NCBI GenBank assembly: GCA_946478865.1
Contig: CAMLDO010000001.1
Coordinates: forward strand, 186,001-250,000
Source of the DNA: an uncultured Methylobacillus sp.
Lineage (GTDB): Bacteria; Pseudomonadota; Gammaproteobacteria; Burkholderiales; Methylophilaceae
Reading direction: 5' to 3'
DNA length: 64,000 nucleotides
In this document: piece after piece, positions 54,638 through 62,113 of the stretch
Position numbering within the stretch: position 1 is the first letter of the stretch
Layout of the letters: the number at the start of each line of letters is the position of its first letter
Position numbers and translations under genes: made by a program
Notes under the pieces: model-generated
Databases searched by the model: none
Seen by the model: the letters and a program-made list of their open reading frames with translations, nothing else
Told to the model about the DNA's origin: nothing

Positions 54638-57045
54638 CCATACGACAACTTGCACCGTCTGAACTGACGGTGACTTTCGACCCTGCCGATCTCGGCTTCG
54701 ATAACACTTCCCAAATACAGGATGCGCCAGCCGGCTGGATCGGCCAGCGGCGAGCCGAGAAGGCCGCCCGCTTCGGGCTGGCTCTGGATAGGCCCGGTTA
54801 CCACCTGTTCGTGCTGGGCGAGGCCGGTAGCGGGCGCTCGTCCCTGATGTTCCGGCTCATGCAGGAGGTCGCAGCCATTCGTCCTGCTGCGCCCGACCTC
54901 GTTTATCTGCATGATTTCGATTGCCCCGAACGTCCGCTTGCGCTCCGTCTGGCTCCTGGGCAGGCCGTGGTACTGCGCAAGGCGATGGAAACGTTTTCCG
55001 AGCACATGGCTCGCGAAATTCCGCACAAGCTGGACGAGGAAGGTTTCCGCATCGACAGCGATCGCCTGAAAAAGACGATGCGCCAGCCGCTGGAGCAGGC
55101 GTATGCCGCGCTGGTGGCTTTTGCTGCCGAGCGTCGTTTCTCGCTGCGTCGCGAGGAAGGCCGGTTGGTGTTCACGCTGCTGGATGAGGGCGGGAAGGCG
55201 ATTCAGGAAGAGGCCGTGCTCGCGCTTGCGCCCGAGCGGCGGATGGAAATGGAAAAGGCCGAACTGGAGTTGCGCGGCGAGATCGGCAACTATCTGCAAA
55301 CCGTGCGCCCGATCGAGGAAAAGCTCGAAACCGGGCTCAATGATCTACGTCGGCAGGCTATCCTGCCGCTGCTCGATGCCGAAATCGAAACGCTGCGCAC
55401 GATCATGGCCGGCCATGTGGTCCAGCCCGAAAAGTTCGAGCGCTATCTGCACGGCTTGCATGACGACGTCTTGCAGGCGTTTCCCCTGCTTGCCGAGGCG
55501 CAGGAGGAAGGGCGTGATCAGATTGAGGCGCACTTCAATCGCTATCGTGTGAACGTCATGGTCGATAACGCGAGCGCTGCCGGTGCACCAGCCTTGCGCG
55601 ACGACGATCCGACATTCCGTTCGCTGTTCGGCGGTATCGATTTCCAGGCCGAAAACGGTATTCTGGCGACGGATTACACCCGCATCCGTCCGGGCAACCT
55701 CCATCGCGCGCATGGCGGCTACCTCATGCTGCACCTGCGCGATGTGGCGCGCGACGGGGCAGTGTGGGAAAAGTTGCAGCGCTACCTGCGGCATGGCTGC
55801 GTGCAGATCGAGGAGCCGGGCGCTGGAGCCAGCCAGCTGTCGGCAATGAGTCTCGAAACCGAGGCACTGGAGTTGCGTACAAAACTGGCCCTGATCGGCT
55901 CGTCGGAGGACTATTACGGCCTTCAGGAGCTGGACCCCGACCTGATGCGTCACTTTCGCGTCAAAGTCGATTTCGCCGCATATTTCCCCGCGACGACGGA
56001 AACCCGTCGCGCGCTGAGCGCCTTCATCGCGCGTCGTTGCCGCGATCTCGATCTGCCTGCCTGTTCTGCCGGCGCGGTAGCGCGCTTGCTGCTGGAAATG
56101 CAGCGCCTCATCGACGATCAGCGGCATATCTCTACCGAGCTGGGGCAACTGGAAGCGTTGCTCATCGAATCCGCTGCTTTCAACCGGTTGCATGGATCCG
56201 AGGCCGCGATTACCGAAGCGGATGTCGAGGCTGCGCTGGCGGCGCGACGCGAGCGGCATGATTACCCTGAACAGCAGATGCAGGAATCCATCGAGGCCGG
56301 GGAGTTGATGATCCTCGCGCAAGGCGGAGTGGTTGGTCAGATCAATGGACTGGCGCAGGTCGATCTCGGCGATTACCGCTTCGGCTTGCCGGTGCGCATT
56401 ACCGCACGCACTTATGCAGGCGAGGAGGGGGTGATCAATATCGACCGCGAGGTCGAAATGACGCTGCCTTCGCATGACAAGGGCGTGCTGATTCTGCAGG
56501 GCTGGCTCGCCGCCGCATTTGCCCGCCTGGCGCCGCTTTGTCTTTCAGCTTCGCTCGTGTTCGAACAGGAATATCACGGCGTCGAAGGGGATTCGGCCTC
56601 CTGTGCCGAGCTGTTCGCGCTGCTCTCGTCACTGGCTGGCCTGCCGCTGCCGCAAGGCATGGCCGTGACGGGCGCCCTCAATCAGCACGGCGAGGTCATG
56701 CCGGTCGGCGGCATCAACGAGAAAATCGAAGGCTGGTTTCGTACCTGTTCCCGCCTCGGGCTGGATGGTACGCAAGGCGTGATCATTCCTGCACGTAACC
56801 GCGCTCACTTGGTGCTTGATCAGGAGGTGCGCAGTGCGGTGGAACGCGGCGAATTCCGCATCCATACCATCGATCACGTGCTGGAAGGCATCGAGCTCCT
56901 GACCGGCGTCGAAGCCGGACGCATGGATGCTTCGGGCTTCTATCCCGGCCTGACCGTGATGGGACGCATCCAGCATACGCTCGATGATTTCCGCAAGGCG
57001 TGTGAGGAAAGCGGGCACTCCCGGGAGCATGATCATGGCAAATAA
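54634..57045 (+). CDS. Lon-related ATP-dependent protease (LonB/YcbZ type)
   Basis: 803 residues from a TTG overlapping the moaE stop. The N-terminal AAA domain carries the P-loop G-E-A-G-S-G-R-S-S (residues 62-70) with Arg in place of the usual Lys, as often seen in this family, followed by coiled-coil regions and a C-terminal S16 protease domain with Ser654 (GDSASCAE) and Lys697 (NEKIEG) as the catalytic dyad. It is a Lon relative of uncertain substrates. Being coupled to moaE may be only positional. hslR overlaps its end by 11 bases. Confidence 0.9.
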   Translation: MTIRQLAPSELTVTFDPADLGFDNTSQIQDAPAGWIGQRRAEKAARFGLALDRPGYHLFVLGEAGSGRSSLMFRLMQEVAAIRPAAPDLVYLHDFDCPERPLALRLAPGQAVVLRKAMETFSEHMAREIPHKLDEEGFRIDSDRLKKTMRQPLEQAYAALVAFAAERRFSLRREEGRLVFTLLDEGGKAIQEEAVLALAPERRMEMEKAELELRGEIGNYLQTVRPIEEKLETGLNDLRRQAILPLLDAEIETLRTIMAGHVVQPEKFERYLHGLHDDVLQAFPLLAEAQEEGRDQIEAHFNRYRVNVMVDNASAAGAPALRDDDPTFRSLFGGIDFQAENGILATDYTRIRPGNLHRAHGGYLMLHLRDVARDGAVWEKLQRYLRHGCVQIEEPGAGASQLSAMSLETEALELRTKLALIGSSEDYYGLQELDPDLMRHFRVKVDFAAYFPATTETRRALSAFIARRCRDLDLPACSAGAVARLLLEMQRLIDDQRHISTELGQLEALLIESAAFNRLHGSEAAITEADVEAALAARRERHDYPEQQMQESIEAGELMILAQGGVVGQINGLAQVDLGDYRFGLPVRITARTYAGEEGVINIDREVEMTLPSHDKGVLILQGWLAAAFARLAPLCLSASLVFEQEYHGVEGDSASCAELFALLSSLAGLPLPQGMAVTGALNQHGEVMPVGGINEKIEGWFRTCSRLGLDGTQGVIIPARNRAHLVLDQEVRSAVERGEFRIHTIDHVLEGIELLTGVEAGRMDASGFYPGLTVMGRIQHTLDDFRKACEESGHSREHDHGK

Positions 57046-57445
57046 ACGCGACGAAGATGACGATAGCGGCAAGGTGCGCATCGATAAGTGGTTGTGGGCG
57101 GCGCGTTTTTTCAAAACTCGAGGACTTGCGGCCGAAGCCATCGATGGCGGCAAGATCCGTTATGACGGAGAGCGTCCCAAGGCGGCCAAGGAAGTCAGGC
57201 TGGGCGCGGTGCTGCGCATCACGCGCCCGGATGGCGAGTGGGAAGTGATCGTGCGCGGCCTGTCCGTACAACGTCGCGGTGCGCCCGAAGCTGCCTTGCT
57301 GTATGAGGAAACTGAACAAAGCCGTCAGCGCCGCGAACAGGCGCAACTGACGCGCGAAGCGGAGCATGGCATGCGCGACCGAGGCATGGGGCGGCCCACC
57401 AAGCGCGACCGCCGCCTCATCAAGCGCTTCAATGAAAGCTACTGA
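57035..57445 (+). CDS. hslR: Ribosome-associated heat-shock protein Hsp15 (S4 domain)
   Basis: 136 residues from the ATG at 57035, chosen for the GGGAG ribosome site seven bases upstream. An S4 RNA-binding domain (about residues 12-75) with VRIDKWLWAARFFKTRGLAAEAI and a highly basic C-terminal tail rich in Arg. Hsp15 binds the 50S subunit carrying nascent peptide to recycle it. It overlaps the protease gene by 11 bases and the convergent small gene by seven. Confidence 0.92.
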   Translation: MANKRDEDDDSGKVRIDKWLWAARFFKTRGLAAEAIDGGKIRYDGERPKAAKEVRLGAVLRITRPDGEWEVIVRGLSVQRRGAPEAALLYEETEQSRQRREQAQLTREAEHGMRDRGMGRPTKRDRRLIKRFNESY

Positions 57446-57909
57446 TACGCGGGCATCTTGCCCATGAGCCGGCTCGCTTCCTCCGTACCGACTATTTTTT
57501 CCAGGCTGTTGTGAAATAGGGCGATCAAGGCCGTGAGCGCTTCCGGCGTGGTTGCACGTTTGAGCGCGATCGTTAGCGCGAGGCTTTGGCTGCTGTCGGC
57601 ATTTTCGACGATACCGATCAGATAGGTGAAATAGCGTTGCGCTTCCCTGGTGGGAGCAGCCGGACGGGGTTGCTGTCCGGGTTCCATGCTGTCTTGGCTT
57701 TGGCCGCGGGCAATCAGGCCTTTCTCTACCAGGCCTGCCAGAATATTTTCCAATTCCATCGGCAAGGGCCTTAATTCGCGTCCCAGTTCGGAGAGGGATT
57801 TGCCCTTGCCCAGCACGATGAGTACTGTGCGCGACCAGCGGTCGAGCGTGTATTCTCTGGTTGCGATTTCCCTGTCGCCTGCGGGCGTACGTCGATAGTG
57901 GAGTTCCAT
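57439..57909 (-). CDS. Hypothetical protein, 156 residues
   Basis: No membrane segment. The N-terminal half has a winged-helix-like pattern (LGKGKSLSELGRELRPLPMELENILAGLVEKGLIAR, about residues 33-68), the C-terminal half is helical (TPEALTALIALFHNSLEKIVG). That pattern suggests a DNA-binding regulator, but I do not recognise the family. It converges on hslR with a 7-base overlap, and lies downstream of the radical SAM gene on the same strand with a 70-base gap. Confidence 0.65.
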   Translation of the reverse strand: MELHYRRTPAGDREIATREYTLDRWSRTVLIVLGKGKSLSELGRELRPLPMELENILAGLVEKGLIARGQSQDSMEPGQQPRPAAPTREAQRYFTYLIGIVENADSSQSLALTIALKRATTPEALTALIALFHNSLEKIVGTEEASRLMGKMPAYQ

Positions 57910-57979
57910 GTGTCAGCGAAGGTCTGAGGTCCGACGCGGACATTCGCATGCGGGTGTTACGCCCGCATGACAAAAGCAT

Positions 57980-59086
57980 TCAGAAAAGCGGCATCTGGGT
58001 GGAGTTGGGGACAGGGTTCATGACGACAGGCGGGCAGAACAGGTCGGTTCGCAAAGCCGTGCGGCTCTGGTTCAGTTGCAGGCGCTGGCAGGCGAGGTGA
58101 AACCGTTTGGCGATCATCTCGGCAAACAGCCCTTCGCCGCTCATGCGAGACTTGAAGTTCGCGTCATAAAGCTTGCCGCCGCGGCTTTGCCGGATCAGGC
58201 TGAGCACGTGATCCGCCTTGAGCGGGTAATGGCGGCGCAGCCATTCCTCGAACAGGTCGACCAGTTCGTAAGGCAGGCGCAACAGCACGTAGCCGCAGCG
58301 TTTCGCGCCGGCCTCGGTCGCTTTCTCCATGATCAGTTCCATCTCTCTGTCGGTGAGTGCAGGAATGACCGGTGCGACCATGACGCCGGTCGGTATGCCC
58401 GCTTCTGCAATGCGACGCAGGGTTTCGAGGCGCCTTTCCGGAGCGGCTGCTCGCGGTTCCAGTCGGCGTGCAATGCTGCGATCAAGCGTGGTGATGGTTA
58501 CGTACACCGTTGCCAACCCAAGCTTTGCCATGGGCGCCAGCAGATCGAGATCCCGTTCCACTAGGGCAGACTTGGTTACCATGCTGACCGGGTGACGGCA
58601 TTCCGCCAGCACTTCAAGGATGCCGCGCGTGATGCGATATTCCCGCTCGATCGGCTGATAGGCGTCCGTGTTCATTCCCAAGGCAATCGGCGCGCAGCGG
58701 TAGCCAGGTTTCGCCAGTTCCTTGCGCAGAATTTCCGCCGCATCCGGTTTGGCCTGCAGTCGGCTCTCGAAATCCAGTCCTGGCGACAATCCCAGGTAGG
58801 CATGCGAAGGTCGTGCGTAGCAGTAGATGCAGCCGTGCTCGCAACCACGATAAGGGTTCACCGTGCGGTCAAAGGGAATGTCGGGTGAATCGTTATAGGT
58901 AATGACTTTGCGGGTGGCGTCAAACGCGACTTCCGTTCGCAGGCGCGGCACTTCTTCGTCCAGGATGCCCCAGCCGTCGTCGAAATCTTCGCGCTGAAAG
59001 TGATCGAAACGGCTTACGGCATTGCTGGAAGCGCCTCGTCCCTTGTGAACGAGGAAGCGTAGCGGTTTGTAGTCGGAGTCGGTCAT
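57980..59086 (-). CDS. PA0069-family radical SAM protein
   Basis: 368 residues. The radical-SAM Fe-S motif is C-x3-C-x2-C (GCEHGCIYCYARPSH, about residue 85), followed by TIDDxx-free SAM-binding regions such as TVYVTITTLD and GVMVAPVIPALTDRE. It is a relative of spore photoproduct lyase-type enzymes. I recall that Pseudomonas PA0069 has been listed as SOS-regulated; I cannot verify it here. A LexA-like box lies just upstream, supporting a DNA-damage role. Confidence 0.88.
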   Translation of the reverse strand: MTDSDYKPLRFLVHKGRGASSNAVSRFDHFQREDFDDGWGILDEEVPRLRTEVAFDATRKVITYNDSPDIPFDRTVNPYRGCEHGCIYCYARPSHAYLGLSPGLDFESRLQAKPDAAEILRKELAKPGYRCAPIALGMNTDAYQPIEREYRITRGILEVLAECRHPVSMVTKSALVERDLDLLAPMAKLGLATVYVTITTLDRSIARRLEPRAAAPERRLETLRRIAEAGIPTGVMVAPVIPALTDREMELIMEKATEAGAKRCGYVLLRLPYELVDLFEEWLRRHYPLKADHVLSLIRQSRGGKLYDANFKSRMSGEGLFAEMIAKRFHLACQRLQLNQSRTALRTDLFCPPVVMNPVPNSTQMPLF

Positions 59087-59099
59087 GCCAGGAATTTTA

Positions 59100-59115
59100 C
59101 TGTACGTTCGTACAA
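59100..59115 (-). promoter_or_regulatory. Candidate LexA (SOS) box upstream of the radical SAM gene
   Basis: The bases read CTGT-N8-ACAA, one base from the CTGT-N8-ACAG consensus, and contain the perfect inverted repeat TGTACG-TT-CGTACA. It ends 14 bases before the radical SAM ATG, where LexA would block transcription. Confidence 0.6.
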
Positions 59116-59260
59116 TTAAATTCTAGTCCAACGAGCCGGATCATGCAATGCGAGGCGGCTGGCAGTGAGAGGCTAACGGGTAGTCTTGAGAGGGTAATCT
59201 TTTGCCGCAACGCGCTCAGCGCCAGTAGAATGATGCAACTCTAAAATAATGGGTATTTGA

Positions 59261-60541
59261 ATGGATACGATCGCGGTTGTCGGTTTGGGGTATGTGGGAT
59301 TGCCGCTGGCGGTTGCCTTCGGCAGGCTCGGAAAAACCATAGGATTTGATCTTTCCGCCGAGAAAGTACTTCATTACCAGCAGCATACCGATCCCTCCGG
59401 CGAAGTTTCCGACGAGGACATGAAGGCGGCGATTCACTTGGCCTGCACCACCGATCCTGCTGCGCTCGCGGAAGCCGATTACGTTATCGTCGCAGTGCCT
59501 ACACCGGTCGATGCCGCACATCAGCCTGACTTCTCTCCCTTGGTCGGCGCCAGCCGCACGATCGGTCAGTACATGAAGCGAGGCTGCCTGGTGATCTACG
59601 AATCCACCGTATATCCGGGCGCAACCGAGGAAATCTGCATCCCGGTCCTGGAGCAAGCTTCCGGCCTGAAATGGGGCAGGGACTTCAATGTCGGCTACTC
59701 GCCCGAACGCATCAACCCCGGCGACAAGGAGCATGGCCTGCATAACACGATCAAGGTCGTCGCGGGCGATACGCCCGAGGTGCTCGACCGCGTGGCATGT
59801 CTGTACGAGAAGGTCGTTCAGGTGGGAGTGCATCGCGCATCGAGCATCAAGGTCGCGGAAGCCGCCAAGGTCATCGAGAACACGCAGCGGGACCTCAATA
59901 TCGCTCTGATGAACGAGCTTTCGATCATCTTCCACAAAATCGGGATCGACACGATGGAAGTCTTGCATGCTGCCGGTACGAAGTGGAATTTCCTCCCTTT
60001 CCGGCCCGGGCTCGTGGGCGGGCATTGCATTGGCGTTGATCCTTATTACCTGACGCACAAGGCCGACATGCTCGGGTATCACCCGCAAGTCATACTGGCG
60101 GGCCGCCGTATCAACGACGGCATGGGGAAATTTGTCGCCGAGCAGACCGTGAAGCGCCTCATCGATTGCGGCAGCCCGATCAAGGGCGCCAAAGTGAATG
60201 TGCTTGGCCTGACATTCAAGGAAAACTGCTCCGACCTGCGCAATTCGCGTGTCATTGATCTCATCGATGAGTTGAAGAGCTACGGCATCGAAGTCAGCGT
60301 GCACGATCCCGTGGCCGATAGTGGCGAAGCGCGGCATGAGTATGCAGTGGAGTTGACGGATTGGGAGGGTTTGAGCGCGGCAGACGCCATCGTTGTAGCC
60401 GTGGCGCACCAATACTACCGCGAGCTACCGCTGGCCGATCTGCAATCCAAGGTCAAGCCAGGCGGAGTGTTCGTCGACGTGAAATCCCAGTTCGAACCGG
60501 AGCGGCTGAAAGCGAACGGGCTTTCGGTATGGCGGCTGTAA
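59261..60541 (+). CDS. UDP-N-acetylhexosamine 6-dehydrogenase (nucleotide-sugar dehydrogenase)
   Basis: 426 residues of the UDP-glucose/GDP-mannose dehydrogenase family. N-terminal Rossmann VVGLGYVGLPLA, the central dimerisation helix region with the catalytic Lys (GTKWNFLPFRPGLVGGHCIGVDPYYLTHKA; Cys in GGHCIG) and a C-terminal domain (about 315-426) are present. It most resembles TviB/WbpA-type enzymes that make uronic acids of UDP-GlcNAc or UDP-GalNAc for surface polysaccharides. A terminator follows its stop. Confidence 0.9.
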   Translation: MDTIAVVGLGYVGLPLAVAFGRLGKTIGFDLSAEKVLHYQQHTDPSGEVSDEDMKAAIHLACTTDPAALAEADYVIVAVPTPVDAAHQPDFSPLVGASRTIGQYMKRGCLVIYESTVYPGATEEICIPVLEQASGLKWGRDFNVGYSPERINPGDKEHGLHNTIKVVAGDTPEVLDRVACLYEKVVQVGVHRASSIKVAEAAKVIENTQRDLNIALMNELSIIFHKIGIDTMEVLHAAGTKWNFLPFRPGLVGGHCIGVDPYYLTHKADMLGYHPQVILAGRRINDGMGKFVAEQTVKRLIDCGSPIKGAKVNVLGLTFKENCSDLRNSRVIDLIDELKSYGIEVSVHDPVADSGEARHEYAVELTDWEGLSAADAIVVAVAHQYYRELPLADLQSKVKPGGVFVDVKSQFEPERLKANGLSVWRL

Positions 60542-60561
60542 TCGGCGGTGCAAGAGGCGCA

Positions 60562-60586
60562 AAAAAACCGGCGAAAGCCGGTTTTT
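60562..60586 (+). terminator. Intrinsic terminator after the nucleotide-sugar dehydrogenase
   Basis: A CCGGC/GCCGG stem with a GAAA loop flanked by seven A and five T, a strong bidirectional terminator just before the tRNA remnant. Confidence 0.85.
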
Positions 60587-60598
60587 CATTTTGAAGCA

Positions 60599-60644
60599 TG
60601 GTGGGCGGTACTGGGATCGAACCAGTGACCCCTGCCGTGTGAAG
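60599..60644 (-). other. 3' half of a tRNA gene (probably tRNA-Val, anticodon CAC): left attachment site remnant
   Basis: On the minus strand these 46 bases hold the anticodon loop TTCACAC with CAC at positions 34-36, the 3' anticodon stem GGCAG, a full T arm with GGTTCGATCCC, the acceptor 3' strand and a genomic CCA end. The match to a tRNA stops at the anticodon loop; the 5' half is missing and AT-rich sequence follows. This is the footprint of integration at a tRNA 3' end. The whole tRNA should exist at the far end of the element, outside the window. Confidence 0.85.
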
Positions 60645-60705
60645 CCTAAATAAAATCTCTTACAAATCCAGTCCTTTAGCCGTTGTGTGATTTGTTGTAG
60701 TATTT

Positions 60706-60725
60706 ATCAGCACAAAATCAGCACA
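60706..60725 (+). repeat. Two 9-base direct repeats before the integrase
   Basis: ATCAGCACA occurs at 60706-60714 and 60717-60725, an 11-base period (one helical turn). They lie 24 bases before the integrase ATG and could be arm-type integrase sites or an operator for the integrase gene. Confidence 0.45.
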
Positions 60726-60748
60726 GTACGGTTTTCTAAAGGGATTAG

Positions 60749-61828
60749 ATGGCGACCATCAGACAAACAATTCATGGTACTTGGCAAGTTCAAATTCGAC
60801 GTAAAGGTTATCCCACACAGACACGTACATTTGATAAGAAGTCAGAGGGGGAAATCTGGGCGCGTGATGTCGAGCGTGATATAGATAAAGGTGAATTCAA
60901 AGATCGCCGCAATGCCCAAGATACAACTTTGTACGAAGTGTTAAAACGTTATTTAGAGCGCGATGCGCCTAAGCTTAAGAGCGCAGAATCGGTCGAATTC
61001 CGGATCGAGGCATTTAAGTCTCACAAGATGGCCAAGTATTCCATGGCCGCACTCACGCCAACAGTCATCCAGAATTGGATTGATGATCGTTTGAAAGATG
61101 GTGTTTCCGGGTCTACCGTGAATCGGGAATTAAGTGTGCTCCGCTCTGCCATCAAGAAAGGGATACTCAGTTTCGATCTCAATATTGATAATCCTGTACA
61201 TGGCACGCATCGCCCTAAAGAGGCCCCTCCACGCGAGAGACGTTTATTCGATGGTGAAGAGGAGCGGATACTTGCTGCTATTGAAGTTGTTAAACGCGGA
61301 GATAATGGACATTTCGCTGGCCCTCAGAATGCCTGGATGAAGCCCGTGGTGATTTTCGCGATTGAGACAGCCATGCGAAGAGGCGAAATCTTGGCTCTGA
61401 CATGGCCGCATGTAAATCTTAAGAAACGTACTGCGCACCTGGTCGATACGAAAAACGGTACATCTCGAACCGTACCCCTTACCCAACGAGCTGTAATGCT
61501 CCTTGAGAGTCTGCCTCGATCAATTGATAGTAGGGTATTTCCGCTCACTGAAAATGCGCTCAAACTATCTTTCCGACGAGCCGTAGAGCGATCTCTAAAG
61601 CGTTATAAAGATGAATGTAAAAGCGAAGGTGTTGCAGCAGATCCTCGCTATTTAGTGGATCTGCACTTTCACGATCTAAGGCATGAAGGTGCTAGTAGGC
61701 TAGCCAGAGTATTTATGCCACACGAGCTGGCAAAAATCTGCGGTTGGAAAGATCTGAAAATGGTCATGCGATATTACCAGGCTAAAACTGAAGATTTGCT
61801 GGAAAAACTTACGAAATATGAGGGCTAG
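60749..61828 (+). CDS. Tyrosine-type site-specific integrase
   Basis: 359 residues. An N-terminal arm-binding-like region and a core-binding domain (about residues 55-155) precede a catalytic domain with Arg210 (TAMRRGEIL), His308-x-x-Arg311 (HDLRHEG), a Trp near 333 and the nucleophile Tyr342 (MRYYQ). It should catalyse integration and excision of the element at the tRNA gene next door. It lies 104 bases from the tRNA remnant and reads away from it. Confidence 0.93.
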   Translation: MATIRQTIHGTWQVQIRRKGYPTQTRTFDKKSEGEIWARDVERDIDKGEFKDRRNAQDTTLYEVLKRYLERDAPKLKSAESVEFRIEAFKSHKMAKYSMAALTPTVIQNWIDDRLKDGVSGSTVNRELSVLRSAIKKGILSFDLNIDNPVHGTHRPKEAPPRERRLFDGEEERILAAIEVVKRGDNGHFAGPQNAWMKPVVIFAIETAMRRGEILALTWPHVNLKKRTAHLVDTKNGTSRTVPLTQRAVMLLESLPRSIDSRVFPLTENALKLSFRRAVERSLKRYKDECKSEGVAADPRYLVDLHFHDLRHEGASRLARVFMPHELAKICGWKDLKMVMRYYQAKTEDLLEKLTKYEG

Positions 61829-62113
61829 CGAATAGATTTAGGTCTTCGACCATTTCAGTGAATCCAGTAAATACTAATGATTCAGGTGAGTTTTATGGTT
61901 ACTGGGCCCCTTAAAAGCCAATTTGGAGTAAAGTACGTGGCAACAATACGCGAAAATCAGATTAATAAATACGCGATTCAGGGAAATGCAAAAATTACAC
62001 TCACTAGCGTGGGGTAGGGGTCACCCCAACAAAACCAACAATTTTGGCTTCGAACCTTTTCAAGATTCAGGTGTTGCAAATTTAATTTGGCACCGCTCTT
62101 CAAAGGGGCTCGA
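61829..62113. other. 285-base gap between integrase and ATPase gene
   Basis: AT-rich. It holds one weakly supported 40-codon ORF (61895-62017) and a short inverted repeat TGGGGT/ACCCCA around 62010-62027 without a T run. No convincing promoter is seen. Confidence 0.5.
61895..62017 (+). CDS. Possible small protein, 40 residues
   Basis: An ATG preceded by AGGTGAG at four bases opens a 40-codon frame (MVTGPLKSQFGVKYVATIRE...) that stops at 62015-62017. No family is recognised and codon use is uninformative at this length. It could be a real small gene of the element or a chance frame. Confidence 0.25.
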   Translation: MVTGPLKSQFGVKYVATIRENQINKYAIQGNAKITLTSVG

